Source: Streptomyces marispadix
GTDB lineage: Bacteria > Actinomycetota > Actinomycetes > Streptomycetales > Streptomycetaceae
NCBI RefSeq assembly: GCF_022524345.1
Contig: NZ_JAKWJU010000002.1
Span: 6,252,001-6,316,000, forward strand
DNA: 64,000 bases
Reading direction: 5' to 3'
The notes beneath the pieces are model-generated. The model saw only the letters and a program-made list of their open reading frames with translations, made no database searches and was not told where the DNA came from. Numbering within the stretch: the stretch's first letter is position 1; each line of letters begins with the position of its first letter. Both the position numbers and the translations under genes were made by a program. This document shows, piece after piece, positions 46,204 to 54,291 of this stretch.

Positions 46204-46328
46204 GGCTCTCCTCTAAGGCAGGAACGAGGTCGGCAGACCTGTGCGGGGAATCGTCGCACCGGCCGGTGAACCGGCCTCCACCGCCGGGCGTCCGAAGCCC
46301 GATCAGTACATGACGGGCTCAGTACGGG

Positions 46329-46354
46329 ACGGGATCAGCCCTCTCTGATCCCGT
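46329..46354 (-). terminator. Terminator after the SSI gene
   Basis: ACGGGATCAG (46329-46338) pairs perfectly with CTGATCCCGT (46345-46354), 6-nt loop, 15 bp beyond the SSI stop codon. Confidence 0.75.
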
Positions 46355-46369
46355 CGGTCACACGACGGA

Positions 46370-46822
46370 TCAGAAGGCGAAGACGCTGCTGCCGGTGTCC
46401 TTCATCGTGCAGGGGTTGGCGAAGGTGTGCTGCCAGTCCACGCGCTGCCCCTTCCACACGCCCTCGGCGGTGACCACGACCGGGTCCCAGATCCTCGTGC
46501 ACATCGCCCCCGTCGATCCTTCGGTGCGTACGAGCTGCTCGAACCGGCCGCCCACGGAGGCCAGTTGACCGCATGCCCGGCCGGCTGCGGGGTGCGTGCC
46601 GCGGGGTCTGGGCGCGCACTCCAGCACCACGGCCCGCTGAACCGCCGCCGTCGCGGAGTCCGTTCCCCTGCCGACGGTCAGCACCAGCGCCGACGGGGCG
46701 TAGATGCTGTCCGCCTCCACGGAGTCGGCGTGGGCGACGCCGCTGCCGACGCTCATCAGACACCCGGCGGCGATCGCCGTGGCAGTCCCCAGCGCCTTCA
46801 CACTCAACTGCTTAAACCGCAT
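46370..46822 (-). CDS. Subtilisin-inhibitor-like (SSI) protein, P1 arginine
   Basis: 150 aa, secreted: signal peptide to about residue 32, then a typical SSI domain with SIYAPSALVLTVGRGTDSATA, RAVVLECAPRPRGTHPAAGRAC, and the C-terminal SSVFAF. The four cysteines match the two disulfides of the family. The reactive loop reads MCTRIWDPV, so the P1 residue is Arg where SSI itself has Met; this predicts inhibition of trypsin-like as well as subtilisin-like proteases. ATG 46822 has GAGGAG upstream; an earlier in-frame start at 46879 would bury the promoter. Such proteins control extracellular proteases during differentiation. Confidence 0.95.
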   Translation of the reverse strand: MRFKQLSVKALGTATAIAAGCLMSVGSGVAHADSVEADSIYAPSALVLTVGRGTDSATAAVQRAVVLECAPRPRGTHPAAGRACGQLASVGGRFEQLVRTEGSTGAMCTRIWDPVVVTAEGVWKGQRVDWQHTFANPCTMKDTGSSVFAF

Positions 46823-47242
46823 TCCGAACACTCCTCGACTTGAGTTCTCATATATCGGACGCGGAGGACTCTGGCGCAAGCCGCCGCCGCATGCACATCA
46901 AGCGCATACCGAACGATCGGTTCCGGTCGCGGTGCCTGCGGCCGATCGTGGTTGTGAGCGCGGACCGCCTGGTCAGGAGTGGTCCACGGGGCGCCAGGGG
47001 CATCCGGGACGGTGTCCGTCATGTGGGCAGATCATGGGTCGTTCAACCGAAAACAACCCAGCGACCTGCGGTGATGCCCGCAATCGTGCTTGCCCCGCTG
47101 TCACATTTCGGCCGGATACCGCCCTTGGGGCGTGTAACGGGAGCACGGGCGGGCGCTCTTGAGCGCCTCGCGGGCACAGCAGTCCGCAGGCCGCTGAGAG
47201 GGACGCGTCGTGGAGTTCGAACGGCCGTAGGGGCTGGGAGCC
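46823..47242. other. Intergenic region, SSI promoter side
   Basis: 420 bp between the SSI gene and the dienelactone-hydrolase gene (both minus). An AT-rich CATATATCGG element near 46848-46857, 25-35 bp above the SSI start, is a candidate -10 region. A 72-codon frame at 46804-47022 lacks protein-like character. Nothing else seen. Confidence 0.4.
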
Positions 47243-47992
47243 TCAGACGCCGCCCAGGGTGCGTTCCAGCAGAGGCAGCAGGCGGTCCCAGTGGCGCTGC
47301 GTCGCCGAGGGGCTGAAGGCGTCGGTGTCCGACATGGTGAAGCCGTGGACGGTGCCGGGGTAGATCTCGGTGGTGTATTCCACGCCTGCGGCGTCGAGTG
47401 CCTGGTTCAGCTCGCCGAGGGCCTCGGGCGTCAAGTCGTTCTCGGCGAGGCCGAGATGAACCTGGGCGGTGAGCTTGGGTACGAGGCGGTGCGGGCTGTC
47501 CGGGGCGTCGGTGACCAGGAAGCCGGGGTGGAATCCGGCGACGGCGGCCACCTGGCCGGGGTGGGCGGTCGCGGTGCGCATGGCCAAGGCGGCGCCCCAG
47601 CAGTAGCCGGTCACCCCGACCGGACCGGCGCTCACCTCGGGCTGGGCGGTGAGGAATGTGAGGTAGGCGTCGGCGTCGCGCAGTACACGCTCGGTCGTGT
47701 GCTCCTCGATCAGGGGCATCAGCCGGGCGATGAGCTCGGAGCGGACGTCCTCGCCGATGTGCTCGGGCAGTTCGGTCACCGGTGCCGGGCCGTGCCGGTA
47801 GTAGAGGTTGGGTACGAGTACGTAGTACCCGTGCTCGGCCAGTTCGCGGGCCATTCGCCTCAGTACGGGCCGCACGCCGAAGGCGTCCGTGTACAGCAGC
47901 ACCCCCGGGTGCCGTCCGCCACGGTCGGGGAAAGCGGCGAAAGCGTCGGCCTGACCGTCGTCGGTGGGAATGTGAAGCGTCTTGATGGGCAT
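47243..47992 (-). CDS. Dienelactone hydrolase family protein
   Basis: 249-aa cytosolic alpha/beta hydrolase. The nucleophile elbow is GYCWGAA (Cys in place of Ser, as in dienelactone hydrolases), the acid is probably Asp in LAENDLTPE, and the His is in TVHGFTM. FPDRGGRHPGVLLYTDAFGV is the usual start region. Activity is hydrolysis of a lactone or ester; the physiological substrate is unknown. It is alone on its strand, with no aromatic-degradation genes nearby. ATG at 47992 is preceded by GGGGAAAG. Confidence 0.9.
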   Translation of the reverse strand: MPIKTLHIPTDDGQADAFAAFPDRGGRHPGVLLYTDAFGVRPVLRRMARELAEHGYYVLVPNLYYRHGPAPVTELPEHIGEDVRSELIARLMPLIEEHTTERVLRDADAYLTFLTAQPEVSAGPVGVTGYCWGAALAMRTATAHPGQVAAVAGFHPGFLVTDAPDSPHRLVPKLTAQVHLGLAENDLTPEALGELNQALDAAGVEYTTEIYPGTVHGFTMSDTDAFSPSATQRHWDRLLPLLERTLGGV

Positions 47993-48547
47993 GGCTGATC
48001 ATCTTTCCCCAACGCCGGTGCTCGCACACAAGGGTTTCAGGACAACCACGGATGGAACGGACGACCGGCTCGCCCTGCGCACGTAACCCGCGTTGAAATA
48101 CCGGCACATGACGCAAAAAAACACAGGCGGGGAAAGTGAGTCCGACATCACGAAAGAGGAGGCTCGTCCCATTGCGTTCGAGCCGTTTTCTTCCGTCAAC
48201 GGCTTTCACGCCCGCGCCTTTTGGCTGTTGACTGGACCGGGGCGGGTGACCCCGCGCCCCTTGCGGCCCGTGAGGCTTCCGGACGGCACGACCTGTGTCC
48301 TGCGGCTTTCGGCGCCCCCACGTCCCTATGGGCCTGGATATGTGCGCGTACCGAGCGCGTCGGTCATGGAGCCGCGGCGGCGGCGCGAGCGTCGTACCGG
48401 GGAATGAACCACCGCGGGCGGCGGGCCCGTCGAGGCGCCCGGCGTATTGCACGGGCAGGGACTCCGACGGCTACGGCCGAATTCCATTCGGTACGTTGCA
48501 TCGATCCGTAAGTTCCATCGATCAGTACGTTTCAGCGAGAGGACGCG
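47993..48547. other. Intergenic region with repeat-containing promoter
   Basis: 555 bp between divergent genes. The left part is relatively AT-rich (a run of seven A at 48115-48121); frames through it have poor codon bias. The right end holds nested repeats described separately. No RNA gene recognised. Confidence 0.45.
48491..48531 (+). promoter_or_regulatory. Nested direct repeats before the ricin-lectin gene
   Basis: GTTGCATCGATC (48495-48506) and GTTCCATCGATC (48512-48523) are 12-bp repeats with one mismatch, 17 bp apart, flanked by GTACGTT at 48491-48497 and 48525-48531. The arrangement ends 16 bp before the start codon and looks like a cooperative regulator site; no regulator is adjacent. 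Confidence 0.4.
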
Positions 48548-49588
48548 ATGACCGGTTCCCGTGATGAACGGCAGGCGAAGTCCGGTTCCCCCGGCCAGGG
48601 TTCCGGCGATTCCGCGCACGCCGCGCAGGAGCCGTCCGCCTCATCGCAGGTTCCGCTGAATCCCCAGGACTTCCAGGACCCCCTGGACCCACGCGACCGG
48701 GACGCGAGAGACCGCGCGGCCGCTCCCACGTCGGAGCCGGACCCGGACGACGCGTCGCGCGTCGTCACGACGATCAACCCCCGCATCGTCCCCGCGGGTT
48801 CGAGGAACCCGGTCCCGCCACCGCCGCCGCCGAGCCGGATGCGCAGGGCCCTCCTCGCCGCCGTCGCGGCCACGGTCGTCGCGGGGCTCTCCGCCGGAGG
48901 CTTCATGCTGTACGGCGACGACGACACGGACGAGACGTCGGGCAGGGACGCCGACCGGGAGACGTACTGGAACGGCGGCCAGGAGAACGACGCACCGGGC
49001 TCCGCCTCGCCCGCCCCCAGCGACTCCTCCGGCAAGGACGACGGAAAGGGCAAGCACAACAAGCCCGGCCCGGGCCGCAGTTCGAAGACGGGCACCCCCG
49101 GCGACGGCGACGGAGGCAAGCAGCGCCCGCCGCAGGACGACGACGATCAGGCGCCTCCCGCACCGGGTCCGCCCGACGGCTCCGGCGGCGGCGACGGCGC
49201 GGACGGCACCGTGCTCATCTGGAACCACAACTCCGACCAGTGCATCAACGTCCCAGGCGGCGAAGGCCGCGACGGTACACCGCTGGAGATACGTACCTGC
49301 TCCGGCGCCGATTCGATGCGCTGGACGTTCGAGGGCGACGGCACGGTGCGCGCCCTGGGCCTGTGCATGGACGTCGCCAACGGTTCCACCGAGAACGGCG
49401 CCGTCATCCAGCTCGCCGACTGTAGCGGCAACCCCGCCCAGCAGTTCCGGCTCAGCGAGGGCAGCGACCTGGTCAATCCGCAGGCCGACAAGTGCGTGGC
49501 GGTGCGGGACGGGAACGTGCAGAGCGGCACGCCGCTTCAACTCTGGGAGTGCACGGGCGAGGACAGCCAGAAGTGGAGTCCGGCGTAG
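48548..49588 (+). CDS. Membrane-anchored ricin-B lectin protein
   Basis: 346 aa. Layout: cytoplasmic Pro/Asp-rich residues 1-97, one hydrophobic anchor at about 98-120 (RRALLAAVAATVVAGLSAGG), a charged Gly/Pro/Asp linker (about 125-220), then a ricin B (beta-trefoil) domain with NHNSDQCINVPGGEG, LGLCMDVANGSTENGAVIQL, CSGNPAQQFRL and DSQKW, the QxW pattern. It would bind galactose- or xylose-type sugars at the cell surface. ATG is preceded by GAGAGGA. Only nine bases separate it from the YciO gene, so both are probably cotranscribed even though functions differ. Confidence 0.87.
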   Translation: MTGSRDERQAKSGSPGQGSGDSAHAAQEPSASSQVPLNPQDFQDPLDPRDRDARDRAAAPTSEPDPDDASRVVTTINPRIVPAGSRNPVPPPPPPSRMRRALLAAVAATVVAGLSAGGFMLYGDDDTDETSGRDADRETYWNGGQENDAPGSASPAPSDSSGKDDGKGKHNKPGPGRSSKTGTPGDGDGGKQRPPQDDDDQAPPAPGPPDGSGGGDGADGTVLIWNHNSDQCINVPGGEGRDGTPLEIRTCSGADSMRWTFEGDGTVRALGLCMDVANGSTENGAVIQLADCSGNPAQQFRLSEGSDLVNPQADKCVAVRDGNVQSGTPLQLWECTGEDSQKWSPA

Positions 49589-49597
49589 GGTCGACGG

Positions 49598-50218
49598 ATG
49601 GCGAAGTATTTCGACGTGCATCCTGAGAACCCGCAGCGGCGCACCATCGGCACGGTGGCGGAGAGCATCCGGTCTGGGGCGCTCATCGCGTATCCGACGG
49701 ACTCCTGTTTCGCGCTGGGGTGTCAGCTCGGCAGCCGCGACGGCATCGACCGGATCCGCTCCATCCGCAATCTCGGCGACCGCCATCACTTCACGCTGGT
49801 GTGCGAGAACTTCGCGCAGCTCGGACAGTTCGTGCATGTCGACAACGACGTGTTCCGCGCGATCAAGGCCGCGACGCCCGGCAGTTACACCTTCATCCTG
49901 CCCGCGACCAAGGAGGTGCCGCGCCGGCTGCTGCACCCCAAGAAGAAGACCGTGGGCGTGCGGATCCCGGATCACGCCGTGGCGTCGGCGCTCCTCGCCG
50001 AACTCGGCGAGCCGATGCTCTCCAGCACGCTGCTCCTTCCCGACGAGGAGGAGCCGATGACCCAGGGCTGGGAGATCAAGGAACGGCTCGACCACGTGGT
50101 GGACGCGGTGATCGACTCAGGCGACTGCGGCACGGAGCCGACCACGGTCATCGACTTCTCCGAGGGCGAGGCGGAGATCGTACGGCGGGGCGCGGGCGAC
50201 ACCACGCGCTTCGAGTAG
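49598..50218 (+). CDS. YciO/YrdC/Sua5-type protein
   Basis: 206 aa. YrdC-fold protein related to threonylcarbamoyl-AMP synthase (tRNA t6A). The start TIGTVAESIRSGALIAYPTDSCFALGCQLG, then DRHHFTLVCENFAQLGQ, the KEVPRRLLHPKKKTVGVRIPDH basic cluster and SSTLLLPDEEEP match the YciO branch; the true tRNA role of YciO proteins is unsettled. Starts nine bases after the lectin gene. Followed by a strong terminator facing the TetR gene. Confidence 0.92.
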   Translation: MAKYFDVHPENPQRRTIGTVAESIRSGALIAYPTDSCFALGCQLGSRDGIDRIRSIRNLGDRHHFTLVCENFAQLGQFVHVDNDVFRAIKAATPGSYTFILPATKEVPRRLLHPKKKTVGVRIPDHAVASALLAELGEPMLSSTLLLPDEEEPMTQGWEIKERLDHVVDAVIDSGDCGTEPTTVIDFSEGEAEIVRRGAGDTTRFE

Positions 50219-50257
50219 CGACTGCGGCCGTGGCCGCGGCCGTGGTCACGAATGACG

Positions 50258-50286
50258 GCCGTGGCCGCGATCGTCGCGGCCACGGC
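50258..50286. terminator. Bidirectional terminator
   Basis: GCCGTGGCCGCGA (50258-50270) and TCGCGGCCACGGC (50274-50286) are perfect 13-bp arms with a 3-nt loop, between convergent YciO and TetR genes. Confidence 0.7.
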
Positions 50287-50334
50287 TGAGCGGCGGCCGG
50301 CCGCCGGAGACTCGATCGGGGACCTCGTCGGCGC

Positions 50335-50979
50335 TCAGCCCTCGAAGCGCAGCAACCCCAGGAGAATGCGGACGAGTTCGTCCACGACCTCGTCCAGGGA
50401 CGCGTCGACCCACCCCGCCGACCAGTCGTGCAGCAGCCCGTTGACGCTGCCGATGAACGCCGCCGCCGCGAGGCGGTAGTCGCGGTCCGCGGCTTCGCCC
50501 CTGCGAACGGCGGCCTCCGCCTCCGCACGTATCAGCTCGATCCACCGTGCGCGCCGGGCCAGCCGCTGCTCGTCCATGCGGGGACTGACGCCGACGATCT
50601 CCGTGAAGGTGATCCTGATACGGCGCGAATCCTCGGCGATGCTCCCCGCATACGCACGGAAGACCCGGGCGTAGCGTTCCGCGAACGGCATGCCCGAGGT
50701 ACCGGCGAGCGCTTCGACCACGGCGCTCTCGGCCCAGTCGTTGACCTGCAAGTGCAGTACGGACAGGACGTCTTCGAGGGTGCGGAACTCCTCGTAGAAC
50801 TGCCGGGTCGACAGTCCTGCCGACTCGCAGAGCGCGGCGACGGTCGTCGCCCGGTAGCCCGGTCCCGCGCCGAACAGCTCCAGTGCCGCGTCGAGGAACC
50901 TCTGGCGGCGCTCGGCGCGCCGCTCGTCGGCCGCCTTTCCCGCATAGCGGCCGGTCGGCCGCCTGAGCCGCTGCGTCAC
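50335..50979 (-). CDS. TetR-family regulator
   Basis: 214 aa. N-terminal HTH at about residues 18-65 (RRQRFLDAALELFGAG, YRATTVAALCESAGLSTRQFYEEF) and an all-helical ligand domain with VNDWAESAVVEAL. GTG 50979 has GGGGAGA four bases upstream; an upstream ATG at 51042 is rejected for lack of a site. It is divergent from the secreted propeller gene across a 334-bp gap that holds a perfect CAATGTGAA/TTCACATTG inverted repeat, its likely operator. Ligand unknown. Confidence 0.9.
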   Translation of the reverse strand: MTQRLRRPTGRYAGKAADERRAERRQRFLDAALELFGAGPGYRATTVAALCESAGLSTRQFYEEFRTLEDVLSVLHLQVNDWAESAVVEALAGTSGMPFAERYARVFRAYAGSIAEDSRRIRITFTEIVGVSPRMDEQRLARRARWIELIRAEAEAAVRRGEAADRDYRLAAAAFIGSVNGLLHDWSAGWVDASLDEVVDELVRILLGLLRFEG

Positions 50980-51313
50980 CGGTCTCCCCTCATCGTGTTC
51001 CAGTCCTTCGCCGGCCCGGCTGCCCTCGGCCGACCCGTCCACCCGGCCGCCCCCTCAACGCCCGTACGCGGGTGCGCACATGGCCGTAGGCGGCCGTAGG
51101 TGCCGCCAGCCATCCTCTCCCGCCAGGGGGTTGAAGAACGACGAGTCCGCGGTTACCTTCGGTAGCCCAATGTGAAGTGAACTGTTTTCACATTGTCCGG
51201 CAGTGACGCCCCGCCGGAAACCCCTGTCCCGCACGGCAATTCACCCCCCACGCGCGTGCTCGCCCGGCACCGTCCGCGCCCGCGCGGACGCAGTCACCAC
51301 GCGAAGGAGAGCC
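50980..51313. other. Divergent regulatory region, TetR and propeller genes
   Basis: 334 bp. Contains the CAATGTGAA (51168-51176) and TTCACATTG (51187-51195) inverted repeat with a 10-nt spacer, on AT-rich DNA about 120 bp above the propeller start. Frames through the remainder are not protein-like. Confidence 0.45.
51168..51195. promoter_or_regulatory. Candidate TetR operator
   Basis: CAATGTGAA (51168-51176) and TTCACATTG (51187-51195), perfect 9-bp arms, 10-nt spacer, within the divergent gap. Confidence 0.45.
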
Positions 51314-52726
51314 ATGGACGTTTCCAGAACCACGCACGCGGACGACGCGCACCGCCGTGAGGCCCCGGCGCCCCGATCGCCCGGTGTCACACCGGCCCGC
51401 CGCCGCAAGCTCGGGCTGCCGGTCGCCGTCGCCACGGCGCTTGTCGCGGTCGCGGCCACCACGGGTGCGACCTCCCCGGTGAAGACCGCCGCGCATTCCC
51501 CGGCCTCCTCCGGCTCCTCCACGCCCTCGGCCTCCTCGGCCGCCGCATCCGCCTCCACGGACACGGATGCCGCGAACCTTCAGGAAGTGATGTTCGTCGG
51601 CAACAACTGGGACGGCACGGCCGACGTGATCAAGTCCAGCGGCTCCTTCGAGAAGCTGGGGCGCATCAATGTGATCCCCGACAAGGAGGAGCGGCTCAAG
51701 GAGATCTACGCGGACCCCGTGAAGCTCGTCTACTTCATGGCCATACGCAACGGGCCGGGGGAGGGCCACGACCAGTTCGTGGACGACATGTACTCCACCC
51801 CTGACGGCAAGTCCATGGTCGTCTCCCGCCCGAGCTTCGCGGACGTCGTCTCCGTCGACGTGGAGACCGGGAAGATCAACTGGCGCTTCCCCGTGTCCGG
51901 TTACCGCTCAGACCACATGGCCGTCTCACCCGACGGGAAGCGTGTCGCCGTCTCCGCCTCCACCTCCAACACCGTCCACGTGCTCGACATCGAGACGGGC
52001 GAGGAGGCCGGTTCCTTCAAGACCGGCGACAAGCCGCACGAGAACGTCTTCACCGGCGGCGGCCGATACATCTGGAACATGTCCATCGGCGATGTGCAGA
52101 CCGCCACCGACGACCCCTGGCTGGACTGGACGAAGGGCGACCGCAAGATCACCGTCGTCGACGCGTCGACCTTCGAGGAGGTCAAGGTCGTCGACATGCG
52201 CGAAAGGCTCGACGCCTTCGGCCGCAAGGACCTCTCCGACGCCGTGCGCCCGGTGGCCTTCACCCCCGACGAGTCCAAGCTCTACTTCCAAGTGTCCTTC
52301 TACAACGGCTTCTTGGAGTACGACGTCGCCGAAGACAAGATCACCCGCGACAAGACCCTCCCCAAGAACCCGGACACCAGCGAGGACCGCACCACCTGGG
52401 TCAACGACTCACGCCACCACGGCATGTCGATGAGCCCCGGCGGTGACAAGCTCTGCATCGCCGGGACCATGGACGACTACGCCACCGTCGTGGACCGCGA
52501 GTCCCTGGAGGAAGGGCCCCTGGTCGCCGCCGACAAGCCGTACTGGGCGACCGTCAGCGGAGACGGCGAATCCTGCGTCATCTCCGAGAGCGGAAGCGAC
52601 CGCGTCACCGCCATCGACTTCTCCACCGGGAAGAAGACGGTCTCGGTGCCCGTCGGAGACCATCCGCAGCGTGTGCGCGTCGCCCATGTCCCCGAGGGCT
52701 GGACCGGCCCCGCCGCACGTGGATGA
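51314..52726 (+). CDS. Secreted YncE-like beta-propeller protein
   Basis: 470 aa. Signal-type N-terminus (RRRKLGLPVAVATALVAVAATTG) after about 28 hydrophilic residues, a Ser/Ala-rich spacer, then repeated propeller blades (VVSRPSFADVVSVDVETGKINW, HMAVSPDGKRVAVSAS, VHVLDIETGEEAGSF, PVAFTPDESKLYF, GDGESCVISESGSD). The YncE/WD-like beta-propeller family has varied binding functions, so no activity is claimed. ATG 51314 is preceded by GAAGGAGA. Divergent from TetR, so its expression probably responds to an exogenous ligand. Ends before a terminator. Confidence 0.85.
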   Translation: MDVSRTTHADDAHRREAPAPRSPGVTPARRRKLGLPVAVATALVAVAATTGATSPVKTAAHSPASSGSSTPSASSAAASASTDTDAANLQEVMFVGNNWDGTADVIKSSGSFEKLGRINVIPDKEERLKEIYADPVKLVYFMAIRNGPGEGHDQFVDDMYSTPDGKSMVVSRPSFADVVSVDVETGKINWRFPVSGYRSDHMAVSPDGKRVAVSASTSNTVHVLDIETGEEAGSFKTGDKPHENVFTGGGRYIWNMSIGDVQTATDDPWLDWTKGDRKITVVDASTFEEVKVVDMRERLDAFGRKDLSDAVRPVAFTPDESKLYFQVSFYNGFLEYDVAEDKITRDKTLPKNPDTSEDRTTWVNDSRHHGMSMSPGGDKLCIAGTMDDYATVVDRESLEEGPLVAADKPYWATVSGDGESCVISESGSDRVTAIDFSTGKKTVSVPVGDHPQRVRVAHVPEGWTGPAARG

Positions 52727-52827
52727 GTGCGAACGACGGGCGCTTCCGGTGCTGTTACGGATCTCGGGGCCGCGTGCGTGCACGGGCGCACGCGAGGACC
52801 GGGGCACGTGGGCGGACCCGGGCACGT

Positions 52828-52852
52828 GCCCGTACGCGATGCGCGTACGGGC
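52828..52852. terminator. Bidirectional terminator
   Basis: GCCCGTACGCG (52828-52838) and CGCGTACGGGC (52842-52852), perfect 11-bp arms with a 3-nt loop, between the convergent propeller and MFS genes. Confidence 0.65.
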
Positions 52853-52883
52853 GCGGCCCCCCGGGCTCCCCGGCCCCGGCCCG

Positions 52884-54090
52884 TCACTCCTCCCGCGTGC
52901 CCGCCCGCGCCAGCTCCTTCCCCGAGGCGCGTACGGGTCCGGCCCCTCGCCCGCGCACCGCGAGGGCGACCGGGGTTATCAGCAGCGCCAGCAGCCCGAC
53001 CAGGCCGATCGAGACCGTGAGGCTCGTCAGCGACGCCATGCCGCCGACCATCGGCGGACCGCCCAGCATCCCCGCATAGGCGACGGTCGTGACGAAGCCC
53101 AACTCCCGTTCCCCGCCGCCCCCGTCGGCGCGCCGCCCCGCGTCACCGGCGAGCGCCATCGCCGTGGGGAAGCAGAACGCCAGCCCCGCACCCGCAAGCG
53201 CGAAGCCGCCGTAGGCCACCGGCCCCGCCGGTACCGCCGCCGCGGCCCCCAGACCGGACGCCGCCACCAGACCGCTGCCCGCCAGCACCCGGTGCGGCCC
53301 GTAACGGGACTCCACCCGCTCGCCGACCAGCCGGGTCACCGCCATCGTCACCGCGAACACCGAATAGGCCGTCGCCGCGACCGACTCCGTAACGGAACGC
53401 TCCTTCACGAGGAACAGCGCCGACCACTCGGCGCACGTGCCCTCCGCCACGGCCGCGCACAGCGCGACCGCAGCGAGCAGCCACAGCCGCCCGCTGCGCA
53501 CGACTTGCAGATAGCCGCCCTCGGCGCGGTGCTGCGGCTCGGGCCGTTCACCCGGCAGCGACCTCCCGGCGGCCAGCAGCGCCAGCAGCCCCGCCCCCGT
53601 CACGAAGCAGAAGTGCTGCGCGGGCGGCACGTCCAGCGCGGCGGCCAGCCCGGCACCCAGCGACCCCAGCAGCCCGCCGCCGCTGAAACCCGCGTGGAAG
53701 AACGGCATCAACGGCCGCCCCGTCTCACGGACCACGGCCACCGCGGCCACGTTCATCGCCACGTCGACCGTGCCCATCAACCCGCCGAGACCCGCCAGCG
53801 CCGCACCCAGCATGAGCGGCGAACCGGCCAGCCCCACCAGCGGCAGCACCAGGCACGCCCCGGCGAGCGCCCCCACCACAACGGAACGCGCACCCCACGC
53901 CGCGCAGGCACGCCCGGCGAGCGGAGCGGTGACGATCATCGCGATGCTCGGCCCCAGAAGTGCGAGTCCCAGCCCCGCCGGATCGGCCCCGGCCTGCGAG
54001 GCGAGCGCCGGCGACACGGGCCGCCCAGGCGCCGTAGAGCCCGCCGTTGACGACGAACACCGCCGCCACCGCTGCGCGGTGGGAAACCAC
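52884..54090 (-). pseudogene. MFS transporter, frameshifted near the N-terminus
   Basis: About 400 aa when repaired. GTG 54090 (GGGGG upstream) reads VVSHRAAVAAVFVVNGGLYGAWAARV, the first membrane segment of a sugar/multidrug MFS protein; the next family residues PALASQAGADPAGLGLALLG are found in the neighbouring frame, so one base too many lies near 54013. From there to 52884 the frame is intact with about eleven segments (PFFHAGFSGGGLLGSLGAG, AFCFPTAMALAGDAG). Similar to YbjJ/FucP-like fused-segment permeases. Read literally, the protein lacks its first segment. A base error in the assembly is a real alternative. Confidence 0.75.
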
Positions 54091-54291
54091 GAGTACCCCC
54101 TAATTCCGGCCATGGACCCTGGCTGCGAGGGAGGTCAGGCTATTGGCATCTACCTTTCCGTGGCAGGAAGTTGATCGAATCGCGGTGTTCTCGTCAAACC
54201 CCCGGATCGGTTGCCTAACGTCTGGTCAGCGGGTCCCGCGGGCCCACCCCGGCCCGTACAGCGGCACGAAGCGGCAGGAGTACCGAGATCC

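Noticed and set aside
46804..47022. 72-codon minus-strand frame above the SSI gene
   Set aside because: It covers the SSI promoter and signal-peptide region in another frame, with no ribosome site or recognisable protein features.
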